From assembly GCF_018812025.1 (NCBI RefSeq), contig NC_063066.1, positions 10,773,382 through 10,837,381 of the forward strand: DNA of 64,000 nt, in the 5' to 3' direction. The notes beneath the pieces were generated by a model. That model made no database searches. It was not told where the DNA came from and saw nothing but the letters and a program-made list of their open reading frames with translations. Positions 36,388 through 49,960 of the stretch are shown here, piece after piece; position 1 is the first letter of the stretch; every line of letters starts with the position of its first letter. The translations under genes were made by a program, and so were the position numbers. This DNA comes from Megalobrama amblycephala (taxonomy: Eukaryota > Chordata > Actinopteri > Cypriniformes > Xenocyprididae).

Positions 36388-36619
36388 TTACTACACCTAA
36401 AGTGCCATGTTTAAAATTTGTATTTGTATTATAAAACTAAACACCAAACCAATTGCCATTTATTTTAGAGAAGTATGACAAAACACTAAAATAATTTAGT
36501 TTATAATGTTTTATTTTTAATTGATACTACCATTCAAAAGTTTGGTATCAGTACAATTTTGTTTTTGAAAGAAGTCTCTTATGCTGTAAAAATACAGTAA
36601 AACCAGTAATATTGTCATA

Positions 36620-38189
<1,570 letters not shown>

Positions 38190-41100
38190 TATCATTACAA
38201 TTTAAAATAAATTTTCTATTTTCATATATTTTTAAATGTCATTTATTCCTGTGATGCTGGAATATCAGCGATGTCAATGTTGATAAAACTTGAATGGTAG
38301 CGCATATACACAAAACATCATTACAATATACAATATTATTATAGAATATTAATATCAGTCAAGTTGTCAGTCAGCATGAACATAATTGTCGGTTTATGAG
38401 CATCAACCAGAATTTTACTTAGGAACTGAATATTTTGTATCTGTGCTGCTAAATAATTCAGAGAAACTAATGGAAATCACATGCTCAAATGGAGATCCAT
38501 TATGAGTTTATCAAGTGTAGTCATTCAAAAAATCTCATTCTGTGGAGCACTGAACATTTTCTAAATCCTAACTGCATTACAAAAGCTGGCCTGCATGTAG
38601 CTTCTTCATGCACATGTTGATGCTCACAGTAGTCGGTGGTCTAGTCTGTTTGATACACTGCTCTCTGTCTCCACTCAGCTATAAACTCTTAGTGAAATGT
38701 GCTGAAACGAGATAAGGACCAACACAATACCACTCACCAGCAGCGCATTAATCTCACTTTTAGAAAGTTGCCAGTATGTTAAATGAATATATGCATATTA
38801 ATTGCCAGGGATTAATGGTGATGAGAGCACTCAGCCGCCACTGTAATTGCACTTTAACCAATAATAATTAAAAAAAAAACCTTAAAAAAATAAAAATAAA
38901 AAACGATTTGTCCAAATTTGTCTAAGCAGTACACAAGACACAGTGTGTGAAAAAAAAAATCAGGGAAAATAGCTGTTCGATATGCGTGGTGGAAAAGAAA
39001 AAACTGCTCTGATAAAAGCACATAAAAACAAATGCACGGTTTAATCGTTTAAGCTATGAAACCCGTTGTGATGAAAGACTGCTGAGATTGCAACAAACAG
39101 AAATAGAAAAGCAAGAACCTGTGAACTCTTTGAGTGTGCACAGATTGTCAAACGGGTGAATAAATAATAAGAGAAAGAACATAACGGATATTTGATTTTA
39201 TGCTTCAAAGGCTGGACTGAGATATCTCCGGTCACAAATTCCAATTTTACAAGGTTAAAAAAAGTAAAAACAATTTCTCCCCTGGCCAAATCCTGGCCAG
39301 AACACGATGTTACAAGAATATTTTTGAAACATCTCTTAGTTTCTGCCAGATCTTTGGGGGTGGTCTTTAATCCCATGGCCTGAATGAAGCTCAGACAGGC
39401 ATATGAGATCAGTTTAATGTCTCTGAGGGAGTTCTAAATGGTCTACCTGCAGGACTAGAAGGCATAAACTGAGTTCCTGGCAGCCGGGCGGCATAATCTT
39501 CTCTCTCTGCTGGATTAAAGAGCGGGGTTAACTGTCTACATGGTGAATCCACCTTGATAGCGGATGGCTAGGATACACTGAAAAAAAATTGATGTAGAAT
39601 TTCCTTTGAAAAAGTTTTCACTCAGAAATTGCTAGTAAACTTCACAAATAATTTCAAAAACAGCAACGAATTAAATTAAATGTGAAATCTTACTTGAGGG
39701 TGAGTAAATGATGACAGAATTTCCATTTTTGTCTTTTTGTCAAAATTTAAAAAACCTTTTTTTTTCCTTCAAATCAAAGTTTGTAGTGTTGTGATTCACC
39801 TCGTAGCTGGTTGGCTTGGTTTATAGCTTATAACTCTTTAAGGAAGACTATTTTTAAATCCCTATGGGAAAAAAAAAAAAAAAAAAATCCGGAACCAGCA
39901 CCGCTGAAAAAGGGGGTGTTGCACTCTATTGACATTGATTTGAAAATCTGAGACTGTTATACTCATGTCTATATTTCATTTCCATGTTCTCTCATTGCGT
40001 GAAATGTGTTTACAAATCTAGCTGTGTGCAGAAAGCTATGTAAGCACCTGTGGGATGGGAAATTTATTTGGTGAATGGTTTAGTACACAGCAGTATTACA
40101 ATGTAATGATGCTGGTAAATCAATATTCAGCGTGACCAGGCTACACCATAAAAATGATTCACGACAGGACTTGCCGAAGTGAGTTGGTGCTAAACTGGTC
40201 TGATGAAGATGCTGATGTGTTGTGTCTGCTGTTTATTCAGCTTCATAATTCAGCTAATTACCTTTAAATACACTATCCATATTCAGACAAATACAGCATG
40301 CCATATTTACAACGCCAAATAACGATATGTGAAGGCATACTGAAGTACATTTATTTGAGGAAATAAAATCGATGACTCAATACTAAGTAATGTTATGAGT
40401 AACTTCACCATATTGTGATTTTTAATAACGTCTTGATTATTGAAACACTACAGAATGCTGCACATAGTAAATGTGAACCATCTTACACTTACTTTGCATG
40501 GAAAAAAAGATGAAGTAAAATAAAATATAAATATTAAATAAAAAAACTTAAATGAAAAAACAAACAAACTTAAATGCATGTAAGAAATGATGCCTTGAAA
40601 TAAACACAAAGTTAAACAGAAATAAATATGTAAAAAACAAATAAATGGCACATAATTAATTAATAATGAATTGCTTAATTACTAAAACAAACTCAAATGA
40701 AAACTGAGAATATAAAATATAAATGAAAGTTAATTCAAAATAATAATAATAAATGCTATAATATATAAATAATACTAAAAATAAACTGGTAACAATATGT
40801 TATTGTATGTTATACTGCTTAAATCATAATTAGTTAATGCTTATTTAAATAGTCAGAAATTAAACTGATTAATGTATTGTCAAGTACTCATATTTAAATG
40901 CATTTCAAATTAATTAATTAATTAATTACCCCCCCCCCCCTTTCTTGATTTACAGAAGCACATTTATACTGAGATTCAGGGACCCCCAGTTTTTCTGTAA
41001 TAATCATTATATTTAAAGAGCTTTATTTTGCTTGGTCACAGTGCAAAGAAAAAAAAAAAGTCTTTTAAGCTCAAATAAATTTGCCAACTGGTTGTATCAG

Positions 41101-43779
41101 CAGTCAACTAAATGAATGAAAACACAATAAATAGCCAGCTAGTGCCCACTTAAAGTATGTGCACTTTAAGCAAATAATTTTTACACTTTTTACACATTTT
41201 TACACTTACCATTTTTCAGATAATACCTACACCCCTGAAAACATCAGCGGGCTGTAAAAAGACCCCAAGTCAAACTCTGAAAATATACCACCACAGTCTA
41301 TGCATACCACAGGCAAAATATGCAGCAGAGGCTCGGGCACCAGAAATTTGAAGCTGGCAGAGAGAATTGCAGCTTAATGCTCTGATGTTGTTTGACAGCT
41401 TTTGCCAGGCAACGTTTGAGTGGTGTGAAGCTGACACACTGATCTCATTCCTGGTCACATGTCAGAATCTCTCCATGCTTAAATCCATGCTGCCGCTCCC
41501 TCTTCCTCATGAGGTCAGTATTTACGCTCTGCATGTATGGAATGAGATGATTATGCAAATGTCGTTTACAGCAAACGACTGCAATTAAATGAGAGAAAAA
41601 CTAAGTAATTTCCCTAATCTCTGCATAATATGCTCATTGCAGAGCACATGTATGTGACTCGTTATGCAGAGATATGAAACTGTTGTGTTTTTTTTTGTGC
41701 ACTTTTAATTTAATAAATCTCACAGATCTTTATATAACACGCTTGGCACAGAGTTTCTTATTTAGACGGATGTGTAAGTGTCTTATGAAATCCATTGCTG
41801 AGATAGAACTACCCTCCTGTGTTTTATAAATTATAGCCATAATCTTCTGCACTGCCCTGTTCAAGATAACTCACTACTGAAGGTGGCCCAGATATTTGTG
41901 GCTGTTGCCTCTCCCTGCAATACACACACACGCACACACCTTGGATTTTCATGTTTTATAGTGACTATCAATAGACATAATGATATTTATATTGTGCAAA
42001 CTGTATATTTGATCCCCTAACCCTACTCCTAAACCTACCCATTACGGAAAACTTTCTGCATTTTTACATTTCCAAAAAACATCACTTGAATTTTGATGAT
42101 TTAGTAGCTGCTTTCCTCATGGGGACCAAAAAATGTACCCACAAGGAAAGGATTTTGGACATTGCCATCTTTGTAGGGACATTTTGTCCCCCTAACGTAG
42201 ATTTACCTAAACCACATCACACACAAGCACACACAGTACACATCTATAGCCAGAACTGGATACAATATGCATCTATAAAACACAAATCACCCCCTGATAA
42301 ATGAAAGCTATACGTCCTTATGTAAATTATGACTTTAGAGACACTAATAGGGCACATTTACTAGGTTAAGATACACATGGCTTTCTACAGAGGGGACGTT
42401 TCATTGACATGACAGCTAATTACATTTTCTATACCAAAGCCTATCCGTCACGCAAATTTTTTTGCATTTTTTATTTGCATATTTTGTATGTTTATTAAGC
42501 TAGTTCCCTCCACTGTCATTTTCCCTGTATGTAATTTGGGGTTTTATCATCTTTTTGTAGACATTTGGTCCCTATAATGTAGGCTAAACCTGCCTCCCCC
42601 TACACACACTCACTCACTCACTCACTCACACACACAGCGGATGGTGGTACTCAGTCAGCAGTGCTCTCACACTGTGAGCTGTGCCACTCCAGAGGAAACA
42701 CCCATGTCTTTCAGCGTTGCCATGGCAGCACTCTCTTCTCTCCAAACAGGCAGCTGAGATGGGTTTTGTCACCGAGCAGCTTTCTGTCGACACTGAACTG
42801 ACTGAACCCCGTCTACGGCCAGCATGCTTCTGTGTAGGTCGGAGATGCCCACTGTTTGTTAGATGCCCATTCTATTGTGTATAGTCTGATGAATATCACA
42901 TGAGCAAAGAGTGCAGGATCAACCATTGTGTGCTACATAGAAAATATGAAATGCATTAGAGAAAGGAGAATCTTTAATAAAGCTATAAAACTACACATTT
43001 TGGCCATGTCTTCATATAATATATTTAATTTAATTACTTGAATTAAGTTAATAGAGCAGGAAGACGGTGGAAATAAATGAGCTGATGTGAGGCAGATCAT
43101 GAGCGCGTAAGTAAATATGCAGAACACTGGACACTGACTCAGGCAGTTTCTCTAAATAACTAATAAGCGATGTAACTCCTCAGAGGAAACGCAGAGAGAA
43201 CTGCAAAACAAAGTCTAAGTGGAGTCCTCCAGGGACTGCTTTACTGAAGATAATTAAAAAGAAAACTGTTGCTGCTCCTGATCTTATGTTCATTCTCTCT
43301 CTTCAGGAGGCCTGTTGCACAACGCAATAAGAAAAAAACAGACCTCATTAAACTTTTATCTTCTCCTAAAAAATGTGTTTGACAGTATCTTTTAATTTTG
43401 TCTGTATGGATCTTTGACTATGACGCAGAAGGATTAACTAAAAGCAGCACAAAGAAAGAAATGCATGTTGGCAAACAAAACATCAAGGAAACCAATCAAG
43501 TGCCTAAACTAACATGACATGCTGAATTTAAAACATCAATCTGTATTGCCATTTAGTTCAGTAAGACAGCTGAACTGAAAGTGTCTGCTCTGTTCCATAT
43601 ACAGCACGAGCTCACAGTCACAGCACAGTGCAGCAGGAGTTAGATTTCACTTACGAGACAAGAGTAAGATGAGATAACTGACAGGACGATGGCAGAGGAT
43701 TTGGTGCGCAACAAACCTTGAGCACCACTGACAAATATCTTATCTCGTACACTGAGTACCCTACGCGTCATCGCAAAAG

Positions 43780-44140
43780 CGAGTCATCGGTGGCTATCTT
43801 TGAAACACCAGCTATTTCAGTCTTTCAAGTGCAGCTCCTATCTTTTTGAATGGGTAAACATCAAATTCTCAAAAGCTGTTCATCAAGCTTACGATTAAAT
43901 TTCATATTTGAAATCACCAATGAAATCTGACAACAACTGTATCTTAAATGCGCATGTGCAGTCCTAAGCTCGCGTCTCAGAACACTGACTGTTTCTATAG
44001 GAACAGGAGCTTCTAACGGCAGCTGCAGTGAAGAGATGACTTTACCAATTGGTGATTGGCTTTTTTATTTAGAAGGCGGGATTTATTGCACTTTCTCCCA
44101 TTCATAGTAATATGAGTGCACCGTCTTTCTATCTATAAAC
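43780..44140. repeat. second, uninterrupted copy of the 2400-3800 repeat
   Basis: The stretch from about 43980 to 44140 (GGAGCTTCTAACGGCAGCTG, GATTGGCTTTTTTATTTAGA, CACCGTCTTTCTATCTATA) matches 3640-3805. The stretch before it (ATATTTGAAATCACCAATGA) matches 2600-2630. It lacks the two elements nested at 2717-3618. Confidence 0.7.
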
Positions 44141-44142
44141 AG

Positions 44143-44250
44143 GGCTTGACATTAACTTTTTTTGCTCACCAGCCACTGTGGCTAGTGGTTTTCCAAAGTT
44201 ACTAGCCACTCAGCATTTTCACTGGCCACAATTTTGACGTTGATACCGTG
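44143..44250. repeat. fragment of another hAT-like repeat
   Basis: CAGGGCTTGACATTAACTTT followed by GCTCACCAGCCACTGTGGCT resembles a common fish hAT-type terminus. The other end is not seen. Confidence 0.4.
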
Positions 44251-44929
44251 GGGAAAAACTGCCATATATATTATCTCATTATTTGGCAGCAGGTATATTA
44301 GGCTGCTGTGACTTTAAGGCCAGATGCATGGATCTATTATACTGTTACACATGTGTTTTCTTTCCTAACTGTTTATGTTCATTTAAAACAGGACTGTGTT
44401 TACGTGAATACTTGCCAAGACCTGCATTTTGACTGTTTAAGAGCAATAAGCAGTGAAAAAGAACTCAATTTAGTACTGAGAAGCAGATTTATGCACGCGC
44501 ACTTTGGGTGTGAGCACAACATTTGCGGGAATTAGTAAAATAATGCGCAATCCCACATGGATTCCGCAATTCTGCTGAATTTTTTTTTTTGTGTGTGTGT
44601 ATATTTGATAAAGTCTTATATAAGAGACTTTAGAAACAATTTTACCGACCCCTGATGTTTGAATGGTAGTGTATTTAGTAATTAGTATAAAATTCATATT
44701 AATAGTCAAATAATTAGCAGAACCTGTCCCAGCCATTTCATTTTTGTTATTCTGAGTAAGACTAAGATTTCACTTACAGTAGTTATTCACACAAAGGAAG
44801 AAGTGAGCACAGAAATACAAACCCAATTCCAAAAAAGTTGGGACACTGTACAAATTGTGAATAAAAAAGGAATGCAATAATTTACAAATCTCATAAACTT
44901 ATATTTTATTCACAATAGAATATAGATAA

Positions 44930-45163
44930 CAGGGCTGGGCGATATATCGCATGCGATTGTCACGCAATATCGCGTTCATTATCGAAGGCGATTCATCTAC
45001 GATAATGAATGCGATATTGCGTGGCTTGTCAGTGATCTACGGCTCTGTCTATTAAATGCCGCTCCATTTGAAAGCAGGTGATGGCGATTTAGCGGCAATC
45101 AGGGAACCGGCTTTACTGACGAAATGCGTGTGACAATCGCATGCGATATATCGCCCAGCCCTA
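44930..45163. mobile_element. 234-base double-palindrome MITE nested in Tc1-like copy 2
   Basis: Outer inverted repeats begin AGGGCTGGGCGATATATCGC and continue through ATGCGATTGTCAC; the mirror copy ends TATCGCCCAGCCCTA. Inside is a second perfect-looking hairpin: CACGCAATATCGC and TTCATTATCG pair with CGATAATGAA and GCGATATTGCGTG at about 44962-45022. Comparison with copy 1, which has the uninterrupted sequence GATAACATATCAAATG, fixes the insertion ends and shows no target duplication longer than one base. Confidence 0.85.
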
Positions 45164-45402
45164 CATATCAAATGTTGAAAGTGAGACATTTTGAAATGTC
45201 ATGCCAAATATTGGCTTATTTTGGATTTCATGAGAGCTACACATTCCAAAAAAGTTGGGACAGGTAGCAATAAGAGGCCGGACAAGTTAAATGTACATAT
45301 AAGGAACAGCTGGAGGACCAATTTGCAACTTATTAGGTCAATTGGTAACATGATTGGGTATAAAAAGAGCCTCTCAGAGTGGCAGTGTCTCTCAGAAGTC
45401 AA

Positions 45403-46417
45403 GATGGGCAGAGGATAACCAATTCCCCCAATGCTGCGGCGAAAAATAGTGGAGCAATATCAGAAAGGAGTTTCTCAGAGAAAAATTGCAAAGAGTTTGA
45501 AGTTATCATCATCTACAGTGCATAATATCATCCAAAGATTCAGAGAATCTGGAACAATCTCTGTGCGTAAGGGTCAAGGCCGGAAAACCATACTGGATGC
45601 CCGTGATCTTCGGGCCCTTAGACGGCACTGCATCACATACAGGAATGTTACTGTAATGGAAATCACAACATGGGCTCAGGAATACTTCCAGAAAACCTTG
45701 TCGGTGAACACAATCCACCGTGCCATTCGCCGTTGCCGGCTAAAACTCTATAGGTCAAAAAAGAAGCCATATCTATATCTATCCAGAAGCGCAGGTGTTT
45801 TCTCTGGGCCAAGGCTCATTTAAAATGAACTGTGGCAAAGCGGAAAACTGTTCTGTGGTCAGACGAATCAAAATTTGAAGCTCTTTTTGGAAAACTGGGA
45901 CGCCATGTCATCCGGACTTAAGAGGACAAGGACAACCCAAGTTGTTATCAGCGCTCAGTTAAGAAGCCTGCATCTCTGATGGTATGGGGTTGCATGAGTG
46001 CGTGTGGCATGGGCAGCTTATCTGGAAAGGCACCATCAATGCTGAAAGGTATATCCAAGTTCTAGAACAACATATGCTCCATCCAGACGTCGTCTCTTTC
46101 AGGGAAGACCTTGCATTTTCCAACATGACAATGCCTGACCACATACTGCATCGATTACAACATCACGGCTGTGTATAAGAAGGATCCGGGTACTGAAATG
46201 GCCAGCATGCAGTCCAGATCTTTCACCCATAGAAAACATTTGGTGCATCATAAAGAGGAAGATGCGACAAAGAAGACCTAAGACAGTTGAGCAACTAGAA
46301 GCCTGTATTAGACAAGAATGGGACAACATTCCTATTCCTAAACTTGAGCAACTTGTCTCCTCAGTCCCCAGACGTTTGCAGACTGTTATAAAAAGAAGAG
46401 GGGATGCCACACAGTGA
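45403..46417 (+). pseudogene. broken Tc1-like DDE transposase (copy 2)
   Basis: Begins ATG GGC AGA GGA and then has TAA at 45415-45417, where copy 1 has a Ser codon. The frame after the stop (from 45431, MLRRKIVEQYQKGVSQRKIA) stays open through the DNA-binding domain to about 45780 (KKKPYL), then shifts. Later pieces, including the region around the second Asp and ending at 46417, sit in other frames. The normal last codon TGG is TGA here. Nonfunctional. Confidence 0.9.
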
Positions 46418-48105
46418 TAAACATGACCTTGTCCCAACTTTTTTGAGATGTGTTGATGCCATGAAATTTAAAAATCAACTTATTTTTCCCTTAAAATAAT
46501 ACATTTTCTCAGTTTAAACTTTTGATATGTCATCTATGTTGTATTCTGAATAAAATATTGAAATTTGAAACTTCTACATCATTGCATTCTGTTTTTATTC
46601 ACAATTTGTACAGTGTCCCAACTTTTTTGGAATCGGGTTTGTACATGAAAACCATCTGAAAATGATAAGAGCAATATTTTATCCTCTACAACGTTAATCA
46701 CTGAAGCAGGTATGATGTGGGCCACTAAAGTGCAGTTGTGTGTGTGTTGGAGTAATGGCACTAGATGACTTTTGATATGCCATTGTGGGCAGGGTGCTGG
46801 GAGATGTGGAAAAGATCCTTGTCCTGTGAGAGCCATCATCAGTGTGAGAGGGTCCATTAACCACTCAACAACTAGATAGCTTCTGCTCTTAGTACAGATA
46901 ACCTGAACCCACCCACTGTGAGATTCTGGAACATAGAAAGACAAAGAAATAAAGACTAAAGGAGCAGGAATGAGGGAGGTACAGCAGAGGTCAGAGGAGT
47001 AAACCAAGCATGAGACAAGGGATGATGTGCTCTGTAAGTGAGAGCATGTCATTCCTTTCTGGGGACTATGGGAGATTCCTGCCAGAATCTATGAATCCAT
47101 GAAGTGGTTGGGATGATGTTACAAAAATGTTACAAAAGATTGCTGTTTTAAATAAATGCTGTTCTTATGATCAGACGCATCCTGAAAAATGTGTCAAGGT
47201 TTCCATTAAAATGTTAAGCAGCACAACTGTTTTCAACACTGATAAAAATAATAAAGATTTCTTGAGCAACAAAGAAACACCACTGAAGACTAGAGTAATG
47301 ATGCTGAAAATTCAGCTTTTCCATCACATGAATAAATTAATAGAAAGCAGCTAATTTAAATTGTAATAGTATTTCACAATTTGACTTTTTTTTTTTTATT
47401 TCTGATCAAATACAATATATGGATCAAAGACGTGACGGGTCAATTTTGTGTCTAAACGCCTTAATAATAATAAAAAGCAAAGATATGACATCCAAAGTAT
47501 GTAAGGTAGTACAACTAAATCTATTTTACTGAATCCAAAAGGTTTTAATTGTATTTTGCTACATATAATTTTAAAGATTTTGAAGTGGTAAAAGGTCATT
47601 CGGTTTAACCATCCAAAGGCCAATACAGCCATTTAATTTGTGATTAAAATATCTTATAATGTAATAAATGAATATATTTTTTATTCTGGCATGATTTTAT
47701 AACATCATATATTGACATAGTGCAAAATGGTATTAAAATTATGTGTAGGCATCGTTGCTTTGATATAAGAAAAAATGTCCGGAAAATTGAATTTCATTGA
47801 TGTCATTCGGAGTAACCAATATAAAGGGACCATTTTGGATCAAGACATGCGGTCAATATCATGTGACAGGATGTGACATCATTCAGACACCTGCAAAGGA
47901 CCACATGGTCATGAAGCAAAGTAACTAACTCTCTCTTAACTATTTGAAAAATTCATGTTTTCACTTGCTCATACGCATGTCCCGAAACATCAGGTCATTC
48001 GGTACAACCGCTATAAAATGTTGTAATATTTTAAAAACTTGTACTAAATATAAAATGTTTGGCTGTCCTTTTGTTAGCTAGCTAGCATTCGGTTAAACCG
48101 AATGA

Positions 48106-48109
<4 letters not shown>

Positions 48110-48166
<57 letters not shown>

Positions 48167-48229
48167 CCTAATTTTATGTATAATATTGAGAAGAGAAGAG
48201 AAGAGAAGAGAAGAGAAGAGAAGAGAAGG
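48110..48229. repeat. TA microsatellite and AGAAG pentanucleotide array
   Basis: TA repeats run from about 48110 to 48161. GAAGA/AGAAG units repeat about eight times from 48188 to 48229, separated by 25 bases of unique sequence. Confidence 0.9.
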
Positions 48230-49184
48230 ACAGTGAGATATGAGATTGCGGGCCCACCTGTGTGAGGAGATAAACATTATCTTGAGTGGCTTGCATAAAT
48301 TAGGCCTGATGGGAGGTTTGAGTGACAGGTCTGACATTTGAACAAGGATTTTTTCTCCCAAAGAATAAATAGCAAACGAAGGGGCAAACCATAGTCTGAC
48401 TGTTACCATCAAACAGCCAGACTACTCACCATTCAACCAATCATTGCTCATTAGACAGGAGGAGTAAGTGTGTAAATTCACATGCAGATGATCACAGAGG
48501 AAAGGGGCTCCGTCTACCCATGATTAAAGCAGCATAATGGAAGTCGTTAATGCTGCTGCCGCACCCACTGTACGCCGCGTCCACTCTCTCCTCTCGCCAC
48601 TAATTAAATGTCATCACACAAACAGAACTGTGAATATCCAGTCATGCATGTCTGCTCATACAGCAATGTCTGAGGTGACGTGTTCTAGACGGTGAAACAT
48701 GTTCACCCGCAATGCGGACACACTATCCGCAACCTGTCCTCGCTTGTTTATAGAACTTCAGTGACAAGGAGAGAGAAAGTATAATCACTACAACACTGTC
48801 GATTCCACTCTACAGAGTCTGAGTCACAGCGGAAAAATGACAGGGAGAAATGACACAGTCTAATTAAGATCCTCTGAAGCCTCTCTGTGCCCCATCACAG
48901 GAGACATCCACAGGAAAGCGGGTGCTGCTCTCTCTCTCACACCGCTGACATTTGAGCACCACTGCTGAGACAGAACGATCAATTCATATAGGAGCTAAAA
49001 GAGACATATAGTGCCTGTAAGTTCTGATATGCTGTTTGACACACTGTACACTGCAGGATTGTACAAGACTTATCACTGAGAATCAGTGAGGGTTAAGGTC
49101 ATTTTCCATACCAACACAGCAAATTACCTGTCAAAAAAAAGAAAAAGAAACCATATATTACCATATTGCACTGCATTGTTGGAT

Positions 49185-49960
49185 AAAGGCCTGTTCACAC
49201 CAAGAATGATAATTATAAAGATAATTATAACGATAACTGTATTTGTGTCCACACCAACAAACGATAATAGTCTGTTAATTCTTAGCTCACACACTGCGGT
49301 TTCAAAGTGTGTACAACATGTTTTTGCTGTTCTTGTTGCATTTACATGGCTTTAACCAGCAGATGTCCTCAGTGTGCTATGTTTTGAGTGAATAGCTAGT
49401 GTAATCGATCTAATCTAACAATGAATATAGCTCACAAAGTCAATATAGTGGAATAAAAACAACGCCTAGTCTTTTTCACTGCAACTTCAATAGAAGCAAG
49501 ACAACATGTTGTTGAAACTAGCGCTGAATACCTGAGGTAATTTTATGTTACACTGTTTGCTAACCTGGCATAATGATCTCATCTCCGTTAATACTTCTCA
49601 CCATTTATTCTGAGGGTATGAATGATTGTTTTCCATATATCCATTTTGTTTAAAGTATCTTGAAAAGGGGGTTTGACTTGTTAAACAGTGGTGGCTTTTT
49701 CTGGACCTTGGCGATTAACTTCTATGCAAGGTTGTCTGACATTTTAAATGTGCGATCCCTTAAATTAGAATAGATTCTGATTGGCTGTCAGTGTTATATC
49801 GTTCAACAGCTGGGAAAAAAATAGTTCTGAAAGTGATCCTAACAATATTGTTTCTCTATATCGTTATAGCTGTAGTGTGGACAGTGCTATTCTTTTATAT
49901 TTAGAATGATTTTTAGAACTATATCTTTATCGTTATCGTTATTGGCGAGAACGGGCCTTA
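49185..49960. mobile_element. MITE with AAGGCC ends
   Basis: TAAAGGCCTGTTCACACCAA on the left mirrors GGCGAGAACGGGCCTTA on the right, with ATAATTATAAAGATAA and CTTTATCGTTATCG next to them. The interior has GATTGGCTGTCAGTG. Target duplication not recognised. Confidence 0.6.

Larger units (their letters stand above)
44818..46641 (+). mobile_element. Tc1-like transposon, copy 2 (family A), with nested insertion
   Basis: Same terminal repeats as copy 1 (CAAACCCAATTCC ... GGAATCGGGTTTG), flanked by TA at 44816-44817 and 46642-46643. It is 1824 bases because a 234-base palindromic element is inserted near its left end (44930-45163). The transposase reads on the plus strand. It lies in the 17.8-kb gria1 intron, antisense to the gene. 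Confidence 0.95.

Noticed and set aside
46579..47052. 157-codon open frame on the minus strand
   Set aside because: Its C-terminal part is the inverted end of the Tc1-like element and the rest has no recognisable domain or exon structure.
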